64,000 nt of DNA from Burkholderiales bacterium. GTDB lineage: Bacteria; Pseudomonadota; Gammaproteobacteria; Burkholderiales; Burkholderiaceae_C. Under the pieces are notes generated by a model. The model was given only the letters and a program-made list of their open reading frames with translations, had not been told where the DNA came from and did no database searches. The stretch is from contig RXJW01000046.1 in assembly GCA_003963005.1 (NCBI GenBank), forward strand, positions 1-64,000, read 5' to 3'. Each line of letters starts with the position of its first letter. Positions within the stretch are counted from its first letter, which is position 1. A program made the translations under genes and the position numbers. Below, one piece after another: positions 33,528-42,576 of the stretch.

Positions 33528-35126
33528 ATGCGCAACAACGGACCGGTGACCCAGCAAGAACTCGAAATCAGCGCCGACACGCCGCTGGTGTCCACCACCG
33601 ACCTGCAAAGCCGCATCACCTACTGCAACCCGGCCTTCATCGCCGCGAGCGGCTTCGAGCGCGACGAGCTGATCGGCGAGCCGCACAACATGATCCGCCA
33701 CCCGGACATGCCCGCCGAGGCCTTCCGCGACATGTGGGACACGCTCAAGGCCGGCGAGCCCTGGACGGCGCTCGTGAAGAACCGGCGCAAGAACGGCGAC
33801 TTCTACTGGGTGCGCGCCAACGTCACGCCGGTGCGCGATGCGACCGGCATCTGCGGCTTCATGTCGGTGCGCACCAAGCCGAGCCGCGAGGAGATCCGCA
33901 GCGCCGAGACCCTGTACGCCCAGATGCGCGAGGAGTACCGAGCGGCGGGGGGTGGCAAGAACCCCAAGCTGGCCACGCGCCTGCACCGCGGCAGCGTGCA
34001 GCGCGCCGGGCTGGCCGGCCTGAGCGCCCGGCTGGCGTGCCACACGTCGCTGTTCGTGGAAGGCGGTGCGCTGCTCGCTGCCGGCGTGGCGGCCAGCGCC
34101 CTGGGCGCGGCCGGTGCGGCGCTGCTCGGGCCGGTGGCGGCGGTCGCCCTTGGCGCCGCGGTCGCCATGCTGCCGACACTGGCCTGGCTGCGCTCCCGCA
34201 GCCACCGCGCGCTCATCGAAGCAGCGCTTGCCGCCGAGCGCCTGGCCTCGGGCGACCTGACGCAGAACCTGCAGACCCGCCGCAGCGATGCCCAGGGCCG
34301 CCTGATGCGCGCCCTCGGCCAGCTCAACGTGAACCTGCAGGCGGTGGTGGGCGACGTACGCCGCGAGGTGGACGGGGTTCACCTCGCCTGCTCCGAGATC
34401 GCCGCCGGCGGCCGCGACCTGGGCGAGCGCACCGAACAGCAGGCCGGCAACCTGCAGCAGGCCGCCGCGGCGCTGGAGGAAGTGGCCGCCACCGTGCGCC
34501 ACACGGCCGACGGCGCCTTTCAGGCCCGCGACCTCGCGCAGGGGACGGCGGAGGCCGCGCGCAACACCGGCAGCACCAGCCAGCAGGCCAGCCAGCGCAT
34601 GGACGCGGTGCGCGACGCGACGATGCGCATCAACGAGATCGTCACCGTCATCGACAGCATCTCGTTCCAGACCAACATCCTCGCGCTGAACGCTGCGGTC
34701 GAAGCTGCCCGGGCGGGCGATGCCGGCCGGGGCTTTGCCGTCGTGGCTTCCGAGGTGCGCACGCTGGCTGGCCGCACTCGCGAGGCGGCGCAGGAGATCA
34801 AGAAGCTCGCCGAGGACTCGCGCAGCCGCGTGGAAGAAGGCGTGCGCATCGTGGCCGACACCGGGCGCTCCGCGAAGGAGGCCGAGACGGCCGTGGACCG
34901 GATGAACGAACTGATCGGCCGCATCAGCGTGGCCGTGCAGCAGCAAAGCGGCGGCATCAGTGAGGTCAACGGCAGCGTGGCCAGCATCGACGGCATCACG
35001 CAGCAGAACTCGGCGCTCGTGGAGCAGCTGTCCGCCTCGGCCATGTCGCTGAGCCACCAGGCCGAACTGGTGACGCAGGCCGTGCGCGTGTTCCGCCTGA
35101 ACGGAGCCACTACAGTCGCCGCATGA
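33528..35126 (+). CDS. Aer-like methyl-accepting chemotaxis protein with N-terminal PAS domain
   Basis: A 532-residue energy- or redox-type taxis receptor. An N-terminal cytoplasmic PAS domain (about 15-120: CNPAFIAASGFERDELIG, DFYWVRANVTPV) precedes hydrophobic spans at about 170-225, a short HAMP-like linker and a C-terminal signalling domain with the hairpin NILALNAAVEAARAGDAGRGF. No periplasmic domain is present, which matches Aer. CAGGAG precedes the ATG. Its stop overlaps the next kinase gene (ATGA), so taxis and transcription signalling may share an operon. Confidence 0.93.
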   Translation: MRNNGPVTQQELEISADTPLVSTTDLQSRITYCNPAFIAASGFERDELIGEPHNMIRHPDMPAEAFRDMWDTLKAGEPWTALVKNRRKNGDFYWVRANVTPVRDATGICGFMSVRTKPSREEIRSAETLYAQMREEYRAAGGGKNPKLATRLHRGSVQRAGLAGLSARLACHTSLFVEGGALLAAGVAASALGAAGAALLGPVAAVALGAAVAMLPTLAWLRSRSHRALIEAALAAERLASGDLTQNLQTRRSDAQGRLMRALGQLNVNLQAVVGDVRREVDGVHLACSEIAAGGRDLGERTEQQAGNLQQAAAALEEVAATVRHTADGAFQARDLAQGTAEAARNTGSTSQQASQRMDAVRDATMRINEIVTVIDSISFQTNILALNAAVEAARAGDAGRGFAVVASEVRTLAGRTREAAQEIKKLAEDSRSRVEEGVRIVADTGRSAKEAETAVDRMNELIGRISVAVQQQSGGISEVNGSVASIDGITQQNSALVEQLSASAMSLSHQAELVTQAVRVFRLNGATTVAA

Positions 35127-38005
35127 ACCAAGCTCGCCGGCTGACCTGGCGGTTCGCCCTGCTGCCCGCCCTGGCGATGGCGGTGCTGACCTCCGTCATG
35201 CTGGCCGTCGAGCACCAGCTGCTGGATGCCGATCTCAGCCAGCGCAGCCTGGTACGCATGCAGCAGCGGGCCGACGTGCTCGGCCTGCAGCTGCAGGCTG
35301 CGCTGCGCGACGCCGTCAACCAGGTGCGGCTGCAGGCCCGCTCACCCCTGGTGCAGCCCAACGTGCCGCCGGCCCGTGTGCGGGCCGAGCTGGACAAGCT
35401 CATCGCGGAGTCGCCCAAGTTCGTGTGGATCGGCCTGATCGCGCCGGACGGCCGTGTGCTGGCCGGCAGCAAGGGATGGCTGGAAGGTCAGTCCATCGCC
35501 GCGCGGCCCGTGTTCAGGCAGGGCCTGCGCGGCATGGTGGGCGACATCCACGAGGCCGTGGCGCTGGCGCCGCTGCTGGGCCATCCGGCGGAGCTGATCG
35601 ACATCGGCGAACCGGTGCTCGACGACGACGGCAAGGTCGTCGCCGTCATCACCGCCCATCTGGGCTTGCACTGGGTCGGCAATGTGCTCACCGCGTCGCT
35701 GGGCGAACCCCAGGTGGCGCGCGAGGCGGGGCTGACCGGCCTGGTCATCACCTCGCCCAGCCAGCGCAGCGTGTTGAAGGGCGTGCCCGTGCCGGACGAT
35801 CTCCCGGCCAGCATCCCGAGCGCTCGCGCCTGGCAGGCGGCGGACGGCACCACGCATTTCATCGCGCAGTCGCCGCTGCGGGGAGAGGCCGGCGAAGCGG
35901 CGCTGCTCGATTGGCGCGTGGTGGTGATGCAGCGTCAGGATGCGGCACTGGCGATCGTCGATCGCCTCTCCAACTCGATGATCCGCGTCGGCGTCCTGGC
36001 CGCCTTGCTGCTGGCAGCGGCGGGCGTGTGGATGTCCCGCCGCATGCTCAAGCCCTGGGGCCCGGTCTTCGAGGCGGTGCTCGCGCATGAGCGTCTGGGC
36101 GACCATGCCGGTGTGGCCAACCGCGTGCAGACCCTGGTGGCGCAGCGGGCCGACCCCAGCCCGGTCGCCCGGCTGATGGGCTGGCTGGCCCGCGATGCCG
36201 GCAACCTGCGCCGTGCCATCGACCACCTGCCGCTGGGCATCGCGCTGGTCGACCGCGACTACCGCGTCGAGTACCTCAACCCGGCCTTCACCCGCCTGCT
36301 CGGCTGGACGACCGAAGGCATCCGCGGCAACGTGGCCGGCGAATGCCTGTTCGGTGCCGCCGAGCGGGACGCGCTGCTGCGCCTGTACCAGCAGCTCGAC
36401 GACCCGCCGGGCGAGTTCGCGGCGCGCCTGGATGCGCTCACCGCCAGCGGCGAGCGCGTGGCCGTCCAGTGGCACCTCGTGCCCATGCTCAATGCCCAGG
36501 GCGAGCGGGTGGGCGCGCTGTCCATCGTGCACGACATCCGTGCCGAGCGCAGCGCGCGCGTTCGGGCCGATGCGCTGGCCGACCGGCTGCGTGCCCTCGC
36601 AGAAGCCGCGGTCGATACCCTGCTGGCCACGCTCGACATCGACGGCCGCGTGCTGGAGTGGAACCGCGGCGCCGCGCAGCTCAGCGGCACGCCGGCGGCG
36701 GCCGCACTCGGGCGCCGCCTCGACGAGGTGCTGCCCTGTGGCCACTGCGCCGCCGACAGCCTGCGCGAGGCGCAGATCCACGGCATCGCCGACGTCAGCG
36801 TCGAGATGGACCTGCCCGAGCGCGGCCGGCGCCGCTTCGCCGGCACGATCTACGCGCTGGGCCTCGCACCGGGCTCGGCCCGTTTCGGCGTCATCCTGCG
36901 GGACGTGACCGAGGAATACGCCGCCCGCCAGGCCCTGGCCGACGGTGCCGCTCGGCTGTCGGCCGTCATCGGCAACGCGAGCGACGCCATCGTCAGCGTC
37001 AATGCGCAAGGCCGCATCACGCTGTTCAACCCGTCGGCCGAGCGCATCTTCGGCTACCCGGCCGCGCAGATGCTCGGCGCTCCGCTCGACGTGCTGCTGC
37101 CGCCCGTCGCCCAGCCCAGCCACGGCCCGGCGCTGGACGCCTTCGCCCATTCCGGCGTCAGCCAGCGGGCGATGGGCGCCGGCCGCGTCAACGGCGTGCA
37201 CGCGGACGGTCGCCTGCTGACGCTGGAGGCCTCCATCTCCCAGGCGGTCACGAACGGCCAGACCGTGCTGACCGCCATCCTGCGCGACGTGACGGACCGC
37301 GTGAACCAGCAGGCCCTGCTGGAGCGCACGCGCGACGAACTCGCGCAGCTCAACCGCCGCCTGCTCGAGCAGGAGAAGCAGACCAGCCGCAAGCTCGCCC
37401 AGTCCCTGCACGACGAACTCGGCCAGACGCTGGCCGCGCTGCGCCTGCACTGGGAGGCCTATGGCAATGCCGCCGAGGCGCAGAAGACGCGCATGAACGA
37501 GCGCATCGCCCACCTTGTGGTGCTGGCCAACCGGCAGGTGCGCAGCGTGCTGTCGGAGCTGCGGCCGCCGCTGCTCGATGAACTCGGCCTGGCTGCCGCA
37601 CTCGACAACGAGATCCGCCAGCATGCGCCGGCCGAAGGGGATGCCCGCGTGAGGCTGGAGGCCAGCAGTGCCGCCCAGCTGCAGCGCTGGCTGCCCGACG
37701 TCGAGTACGCCGTGTTCATGGTCGCGCGCGAGGCCCTGCTGAACGCGCTGCGCCACGCCTCGGCCCGCGAGATCACGCTGTACCTGGAGGGCGACGAGCA
37801 CCGCCTGACGCTGGCGGTGTGCGACGACGGCATCGGCATCGCGCCCGATGCCCGCATCAGCCGCCCGGGGCACCTCGGGCTGGTGGGCATGCGCGAACGG
37901 GCGCATGCCATCGGTGCAGAACTGCACATCGGCGACGCCACCGGGCGTGGCACGATGGTCACCCTCACTTGGGAGGCTGCCGATGAGCCGCATCTACCTG
38001 GTTGA
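35123..38005 (+). CDS. Cache/PAS sensor histidine kinase (NarX/DegS-type HisKA_3)
   Basis: A 960-residue membrane kinase. A first span (about 10-30) and a second (about 290-310) bracket an extracytoplasmic double-Cache-like domain. Three PAS domains follow (about 360-480, 490-610, 615-740), with HNPAFTRLLGW-type and FNPSAERIFGYP strings. The HisKA_3 dimerisation helix carries His763 in SLHDELGQTLAALRL. The HATPase domain ends the protein (DDGIGI, GHLGLVGMRERAHAIGAEL). It overlaps both the chemoreceptor gene upstream and the NarL-type regulator gene downstream (23 bases), its obvious partner. The ligand is unknown. Confidence 0.9.
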   Translation: MNQARRLTWRFALLPALAMAVLTSVMLAVEHQLLDADLSQRSLVRMQQRADVLGLQLQAALRDAVNQVRLQARSPLVQPNVPPARVRAELDKLIAESPKFVWIGLIAPDGRVLAGSKGWLEGQSIAARPVFRQGLRGMVGDIHEAVALAPLLGHPAELIDIGEPVLDDDGKVVAVITAHLGLHWVGNVLTASLGEPQVAREAGLTGLVITSPSQRSVLKGVPVPDDLPASIPSARAWQAADGTTHFIAQSPLRGEAGEAALLDWRVVVMQRQDAALAIVDRLSNSMIRVGVLAALLLAAAGVWMSRRMLKPWGPVFEAVLAHERLGDHAGVANRVQTLVAQRADPSPVARLMGWLARDAGNLRRAIDHLPLGIALVDRDYRVEYLNPAFTRLLGWTTEGIRGNVAGECLFGAAERDALLRLYQQLDDPPGEFAARLDALTASGERVAVQWHLVPMLNAQGERVGALSIVHDIRAERSARVRADALADRLRALAEAAVDTLLATLDIDGRVLEWNRGAAQLSGTPAAAALGRRLDEVLPCGHCAADSLREAQIHGIADVSVEMDLPERGRRRFAGTIYALGLAPGSARFGVILRDVTEEYAARQALADGAARLSAVIGNASDAIVSVNAQGRITLFNPSAERIFGYPAAQMLGAPLDVLLPPVAQPSHGPALDAFAHSGVSQRAMGAGRVNGVHADGRLLTLEASISQAVTNGQTVLTAILRDVTDRVNQQALLERTRDELAQLNRRLLEQEKQTSRKLAQSLHDELGQTLAALRLHWEAYGNAAEAQKTRMNERIAHLVVLANRQVRSVLSELRPPLLDELGLAAALDNEIRQHAPAEGDARVRLEASSAAQLQRWLPDVEYAVFMVAREALLNALRHASAREITLYLEGDEHRLTLAVCDDGIGIAPDARISRPGHLGLVGMRERAHAIGAELHIGDATGRGTMVTLTWEAADEPHLPG

Positions 38006-38621
38006 TGACCACGCCATCATGCGCGACGGCCTGCGCGTCGTGCTGGAGACGGCGGGTCACGAGGTCATCGGCGAGGCGGCCGGCCCGACGCCGGCCCTGG
38101 CCGATCTTGGCCGGCTCATGCCCGATGTCGTGCTGCTGGACCTGCGCCTGGGCCAGCGCTCGGGCTTCGAGCTGCTGGCCGAGCTGCAGCGGCGTGCGCT
38201 GAACCTGCGCGTCATCGTGCTGACCATGTCCGACCAGCCCCGCCACGTGGCCGAGGCCTTGCGCCTGGGCGCCTGGGGCTACCTGCTCAAGGGTTCAGCC
38301 AGCTCCGAGGTGCTGCAGGCCGTGGAGACGGTGGCCGCCGGCCGGCGCTTCCTGAGCCCGCAGGCGGCCGAGTTCGCCGCTTCGGTGCTGACCGAACGCG
38401 ACAAGCCCGCCGAAGACGCACTCTCGCCGCGTGAGCGGCAGATCCTGCTGATGGTGGCCCAGGGTGCCACGAGCAATGCCATTGGCGAGGCGCTGCACCT
38501 GAGCCCGAAATCGGTCGACACCTACCGCAGCCGGCTCATGAAGAAGCTCGGTCTGCACGACATCGCCGGCGTCGTGAAATGGGCGCTGCGCGAGGGCCTC
38601 ATCAGCCTCGACGAACGCTGA
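37983..38621 (+). CDS. NarL/FixJ-family response regulator
   Basis: A 212-residue regulator. The receiver has D8/D9, phospho-acceptor D53 (VVLLDLRLG), T85 and K107 (YLLKGSA). The LuxR-type helix-turn-helix is near the end (LSPRERQILLMVAQGATSNAIGEALHLSPKSVDTYRSRLMKKL). ATG 37983 lies inside the end of the upstream kinase gene, giving tight coupling. This pairs it with the Cache/PAS kinase. Target promoters are not known. Confidence 0.94.
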   Translation: MSRIYLVDDHAIMRDGLRVVLETAGHEVIGEAAGPTPALADLGRLMPDVVLLDLRLGQRSGFELLAELQRRALNLRVIVLTMSDQPRHVAEALRLGAWGYLLKGSASSEVLQAVETVAAGRRFLSPQAAEFAASVLTERDKPAEDALSPRERQILLMVAQGATSNAIGEALHLSPKSVDTYRSRLMKKLGLHDIAGVVKWALREGLISLDER

Positions 38622-38633
38622 GACGCGCCCGCG

Positions 38634-38651
38634 GACGGGGTTCAGCCCGTC
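38634..38651. terminator. Small hairpin between convergent genes, possible terminator
   Basis: GACGGG-GTTCAG-CCCGTC, a perfect 6-bp stem between the response-regulator stop and the eutC stop. An outer GACGC/GCGTC pair could extend it (to 38658). It lacks a T-run on either side, so termination is only a possibility. Confidence 0.3.
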
Positions 38652-39442
38652 AGGCGTCGCATCAGGTCGGGTGACGTCGTGGCCCGGGGCAGCGCGCGGT
38701 CGTCCTGCTCGTCCTTCAGGTTCACGCCGGTGAGCTGGCGTCGGCGCGCCTCGGTCAACAGACTGTGCAGTTTGGCCGCGGCCGCGTCGTGCGGCATGCC
38801 CTCGGGGCGCACGTTCGACAGGCAGTTGCGTTCGGCATCCACCCGGCCCACGCGCGGCGCCCAGGTGAAGTACACGCCCAGGCTGTCCGGTGCCGACAGG
38901 CCCGGCCGCTCGCCGATCAGCACCAGCACGCAGCGGGCCTGCAGCAGCGCGCCGACCTCGTCGCCCAGTGCCACCCGCGCCTGTGTCGCCAGCACCGGCG
39001 GTGCCCAGGTCCAGCCGCCCTGCGCCACCAGGCGCTCACGCAGCGCCTGGAACAGCGGCAAGGCCTGGCGTTGCAGCGCCAGGGCGGAGAGCCCGTCCGC
39101 CAGCACGAAGGCCAGGTCCACCGGCGCCGCAGCCAGTGCGGCCAGGGCCTGCACGCTGGCCTCGCTCAGGCGGCGCCCGAGGTCGGGCCGCTGCAGGTAG
39201 GTGCTGCGGTCCAGTGCGCGGCTGGCCACGGCCACGGGGGCCTCGCCCAGGGCGCGCAAGCCTGCGAGCAGCGGCGCAGCATCCAGGGGCAGGTGGACGG
39301 CGTCCCGTGCATCCGCATGTGCCTGCTGGAAGGCCAGGTGCGCCGCCGTGGGCAGGCTCGCACCTGCGCGGCCCAGGCCGATGCGTGCCGCGGTGTGCGC
39401 GCGCAGGCCAGCCCAGGGTTGGGCGGTGACGGGCGGCTTCAT
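38642..39442 (-). CDS. eutC: Ethanolamine ammonia-lyase small subunit
   Basis: A 266-residue small subunit of the adenosylcobalamin-dependent lyase that converts ethanolamine to acetaldehyde and ammonia. Recognisable strings are ARIGLGRAGASLPTAAHLAFQQAHADARDAVH, LVLIGERPGLSAPDSLGVYFTW and ERNCLSNVRPEGM. It overlaps the stop of eutB by four bases, the usual layout. There are no microcompartment shell genes here, which matches the short eutBC form found in environmental proteobacteria that use ethanolamine mainly as a nitrogen source. Confidence 0.95.
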   Translation of the reverse strand: MKPPVTAQPWAGLRAHTAARIGLGRAGASLPTAAHLAFQQAHADARDAVHLPLDAAPLLAGLRALGEAPVAVASRALDRSTYLQRPDLGRRLSEASVQALAALAAAPVDLAFVLADGLSALALQRQALPLFQALRERLVAQGGWTWAPPVLATQARVALGDEVGALLQARCVLVLIGERPGLSAPDSLGVYFTWAPRVGRVDAERNCLSNVRPEGMPHDAAAAKLHSLLTEARRRQLTGVNLKDEQDDRALPRATTSPDLMRRLTG

Positions 39443-40806
39443 GCCGAACCCGCCAGCAGTGCGGCAAACCGCGCGGGCAGGCCGTCGGCCAGCGCGAGGC
39501 TGCCGTCGAACACGCCGCTGCGCTGCAGCCAGGCCTCGAACTCCGGCGCCGGGCGCAGGCCCAGCAAGCGGCGCATCGCCAGCGCGTCATGAAAGCTCGT
39601 GCTCTGGTAGCCCAGCATGATGTCGTCCGAGCCCGGCACGCCCATGATGTAGTTGCAGCCCGCGGTGCACAGCAGCGTGAGCAGGCTGTCCAGGTCGTCC
39701 ACGTCGGCTTCGGCATGGTTGGTGAAGCACACGTCCACGCCCATCGGCAGGCCGAGCAGCTTGGCCGCGCAGTGGTCCTCCAGCCCGGCGCGCAGGATCT
39801 GCTTGCCGTCGAACAAGTACTCCGGCCCGATGAAGCCCACCACGCTGTTCACCAGCAACGGCTCGAAGCGCCGCGCCACCGCGTAGGCGCGGCATTCCAG
39901 CGTCTGCTGGTCGCAGCCGTGGTGGCTGTCGCTGGACAGCGCGCTGCCCTGCCCCGTCTCGAAATACATCACCTGCCGCCCGCCGCGCCGCAGCGACAGC
40001 GCCGCCTCGCGCGCCTCCTGCAGCATCGCCAGCGTGATGCCGAAGCCGCGGTTGGCGCCCTCGGTGCCGGCGATGGACTGGAACACCAGGTCCACCGGCG
40101 CGCCGCGCTCGATGGCGGCGATCGTCGTCGTGACATGCGTCAGCACGCAGCTCTGCGTCGGGATCTCGTGCCGCGCGATCACCGCATCCAGCATCTGCAC
40201 CAGGCGCATCACCTGCGGCAGGTTGTCGGTCGCGGGGTTGATGCCGATGACCGCGTCGCCCGCGCCCATCAGGAGCCCGTCCAGCAGGCTGGCGGCGATG
40301 CCGGTCTCGTCGTCCGTCGGGTGGTTGGGCTGCAGCCGCGTGGCCAGCCGGCCGCGCAGGCCCAGCGTGCTGCGGAACTGCGTCACCACCTCGCAGCGCT
40401 GCGCGATCAGCAGCAGGTCCTGCACACGGCAGAGCTTGGTGACCGCGGCGGCCATCTCGGGCGTGAGGCCGGGCGCCAGGGCGGCCGGGTCCACGCTGCC
40501 GGCGAGCAGCGCGTCGCGCAGGCCACCCACGGTCAGCTGGGCCACGGGCGCGAAGGCGGCGGTGTCGTGTGTGTCCTGGATCAGCCGCGTGACCTCGTCG
40601 GCCTCGTAGGGCACCACGGCTTCGTTCAGGAAGGCCGTGAGCGGCAGGTCGGCCAGCGCCAGTTGCGCCGCCACGCGCTCGCGCGCCGAGGCGGCGGCCA
40701 CGCCGGCCAGTTCGTCGCCCGAGCGCCGGGGGCTGGCGCGGGCCATCAGGGTGCGCAGGTCGGCGAACCGGAAGCGCTCGCCGCCCAGGGTGTGCGTGTA
40801 GGCCAT
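39439..40806 (-). CDS. eutB: Ethanolamine ammonia-lyase large subunit
   Basis: A 455-residue catalytic subunit (E. coli 453) holding the substrate and cobalamin sites in a TIM barrel. Strings such as FRSTLGLRGRLATRLQPNHPTDD, GDAVIGINPATDN, FQSIAGTEGANRGFGI and GCNYIMGVPGSDDIMLGYQSTSFHD are highly conserved in EutB. ATG 40806 (MAYTHTLGGERF) matches the family start. eutC follows with a four-base overlap. No permease, EutA or regulator gene adjoins the pair in this window. Confidence 0.97.
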   Translation of the reverse strand: MAYTHTLGGERFRFADLRTLMARASPRRSGDELAGVAAASARERVAAQLALADLPLTAFLNEAVVPYEADEVTRLIQDTHDTAAFAPVAQLTVGGLRDALLAGSVDPAALAPGLTPEMAAAVTKLCRVQDLLLIAQRCEVVTQFRSTLGLRGRLATRLQPNHPTDDETGIAASLLDGLLMGAGDAVIGINPATDNLPQVMRLVQMLDAVIARHEIPTQSCVLTHVTTTIAAIERGAPVDLVFQSIAGTEGANRGFGITLAMLQEAREAALSLRRGGRQVMYFETGQGSALSSDSHHGCDQQTLECRAYAVARRFEPLLVNSVVGFIGPEYLFDGKQILRAGLEDHCAAKLLGLPMGVDVCFTNHAEADVDDLDSLLTLLCTAGCNYIMGVPGSDDIMLGYQSTSFHDALAMRRLLGLRPAPEFEAWLQRSGVFDGSLALADGLPARFAALLAGSA

Positions 40807-40915
40807 GGGCCGGAGTGTGCGCCGCGCCTGCGGCGGCTGCATGACGAATCGATGACCCTCACGCCGCTGTCACAGCTGCCACCTAGTCTGCGGGGCTCGT
40901 CCACGCCTGCCTCGC

Positions 40916-41845
40916 ATGCCGTCGTCACCCCTCCCGCCCTGGGCCTGGGCTGTGCTCGCCTGGGCCCTGCTGCTGGCTGCCGTCGCCGCGGCCCAGGGCA
41001 AGCTGCTGTTCGGCCGCACCTGGCGCATCCGCCGCACCGACCCCGGCCCGGCCGCGAGCCGGCGCACCGTGCAGGCCGTGTGGTTGTCGCGCCCGGGCGG
41101 CGTGAGGCTGCAGGGCTGGCTGACGCTGCCGGCTGGTGCGGCGCCGCGTCGCCTGGTGCTGTGGTTCGGCGGGCGCAACGAACACGTGGCCTGGACGCCC
41201 GACCTGGCCGGCTGGCTGCCCGACGACTGTGCGCTGCTCGCCTTCAACTACCGCAGCCTCGGCGGCAGCACCGGCTGGCCCTCCGAAGCGGCCTGCGTGG
41301 GCGACGCCGAAGCTGCCGCCGCCTGGGGCCTGGGCCGGCTCCAGCTGCCCCCCAGCGCCCTGCTGCTGGCCGGCCGCAGCCTGGGCAGCGGCATCGCCCT
41401 GCAACTCGCCGCGCGCCGCGGCGCGGCCGGCGAGCCACCCGCCGGCCTCGTGCTGATCACACCCTTCCGCAGCCTGCGCGCGCTGCTCCGGCGCAGCCCC
41501 CTGCTGCTGCCGCTGGCGCCGCTGCTGCGTTCCACGCTCGACTCCGAGGCGGCCGCCCGCGGCTTGTGTTGCCCGGTGCTCGTGCTGCTGGCCGAACGCG
41601 ACCGCCAGGTGCCGCGGCGACATTCGCTGCGGCTGGTGCGCGTGCTGCGTGAGGCGGGCTGTGCGGTCACCTTGAGCGAGGTGGTGGGGACGACGCACCG
41701 GAGCCTGGCGCGGACGGTGGAGGCGATGGCGCGAGTGGGGCAGTGGGCGACGGGGCCGGGCGATGGACGCGCCGGCGTGGCCCGGCTCGGGCAGGCTCTT
41801 TCCAGGCCCGAGTTCGGCGAAGGGCCGGCAGATGTCGTGCGCTGA
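40916..41845 (+). CDS. Membrane-anchored alpha/beta hydrolase
   Basis: A 309-residue protein with one N-terminal membrane segment (about residues 8-27) and an alpha/beta hydrolase domain. The nucleophile elbow is AGRSLGSGIAL, with Ser near residue 160. The oxyanion region is LWFGGRNEH, and VLLAERDRQVP supplies the candidate Asp with a later His in GTTHRS. Related proteins of the YfhR/FrsA-like group are poorly characterised. The substrate is unknown. It is divergent from eutB across about 110 bases. Confidence 0.75.
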   Translation: MPSSPLPPWAWAVLAWALLLAAVAAAQGKLLFGRTWRIRRTDPGPAASRRTVQAVWLSRPGGVRLQGWLTLPAGAAPRRLVLWFGGRNEHVAWTPDLAGWLPDDCALLAFNYRSLGGSTGWPSEAACVGDAEAAAAWGLGRLQLPPSALLLAGRSLGSGIALQLAARRGAAGEPPAGLVLITPFRSLRALLRRSPLLLPLAPLLRSTLDSEAAARGLCCPVLVLLAERDRQVPRRHSLRLVRVLREAGCAVTLSEVVGTTHRSLARTVEAMARVGQWATGPGDGRAGVARLGQALSRPEFGEGPADVVR

Positions 41846-41981
41846 GCACGGGGTGAATACCCACCCTTGCGGCACCGATCGCCGCGCTGGCAGAGTGGCT
41901 GGTCAGCCTGCCGTGACAACGCAGGCGCTGCCGCGGCCGTGCCAGGGGGCATGGCCGCTGACGCAGCCGGGGAGAGTGTCG

Positions 41982-42389
41982 ATGGCGTGTCCCGCCTGCG
42001 GGTTTGATCAATGGAAGAGTGCCAGCCTGGTTCACAAGGAGGGCCTGTCGACGGCGGCCTACTCGGCACTGGGTGTGGGCATGGCGCCCAATGGACCGGC
42101 TGGCGGGGTTGGCAGCACGATGGGCGTCCAGCAGTCCGAGCTGTCGAGGGAGGCAGCGCCGCCGGCCTCGTTTTCGGTCACGGGCGGCTTGATCGCGCTG
42201 GCGTTCGTGACCTTCCTGCTGGGCTTTCTCTGGTGGGGGGCATGGCTGGCCATGGGCGTCTGCGTGCTGGCGGTGGTCCCGACGTATCGCCGGGAGTCCC
42301 GGGAGGATGACGTCGCTTCTGATCGCTACGCGCGCACGCGGATGTGCACGCGCTGCGGGACCTTCTACGTCACGCCCCGGTCGTCGTAG
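41982..42389 (+). CDS. Membrane protein with a split zinc ribbon
   Basis: A 135-residue protein with GGGGAG as ribosome site. The start carries CPACGFDQWKSASLVHKEG. One or two membrane spans follow (about residues 65-105: LIALAFVTFLLGFLWWGAWLAMG). The C-terminus carries MCTRCGTFYV. The two CxxC pairs lie on either side of the membrane segment and could fold back into a single four-Cys zinc ribbon, if both ends are cytoplasmic. I do not know a function. It has no same-strand partner nearby. Confidence 0.6.
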   Translation: MACPACGFDQWKSASLVHKEGLSTAAYSALGVGMAPNGPAGGVGSTMGVQQSELSREAAPPASFSVTGGLIALAFVTFLLGFLWWGAWLAMGVCVLAVVPTYRRESREDDVASDRYARTRMCTRCGTFYVTPRSS

Positions 42390-42540
42390 GAGCGTGGCGC
42401 CATCCACGGTTGCGGCCCGCCATCGTCGTGACGGGCGTTCACGTCTCCGTCCGGCGTTGCCGCCGTCGCGTTCGGGCCTTCCATGCCGTGGGCGTGCTGA
42501 ACCGGACGCATGCCGAACCATGTCCGGTATCGGGAAATGA

Positions 42541-42572
42541 AAAAGCCCCGCCCGCCGTGAAGGGGGCAGGGC
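42541..42572 (-). terminator. Rho-independent terminator of the slipin transcript
   Basis: On the minus strand a 9-bp stem (GCCCTGCCC/GGGCGGGGC, one G-U pair, 10-base loop) runs into TTTT, directly after the slipin stop codon. It marks the end of the leftward HNH / tRNA-like / slipin unit. Confidence 0.85.
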
Positions 42573-42576
42573 CGGC

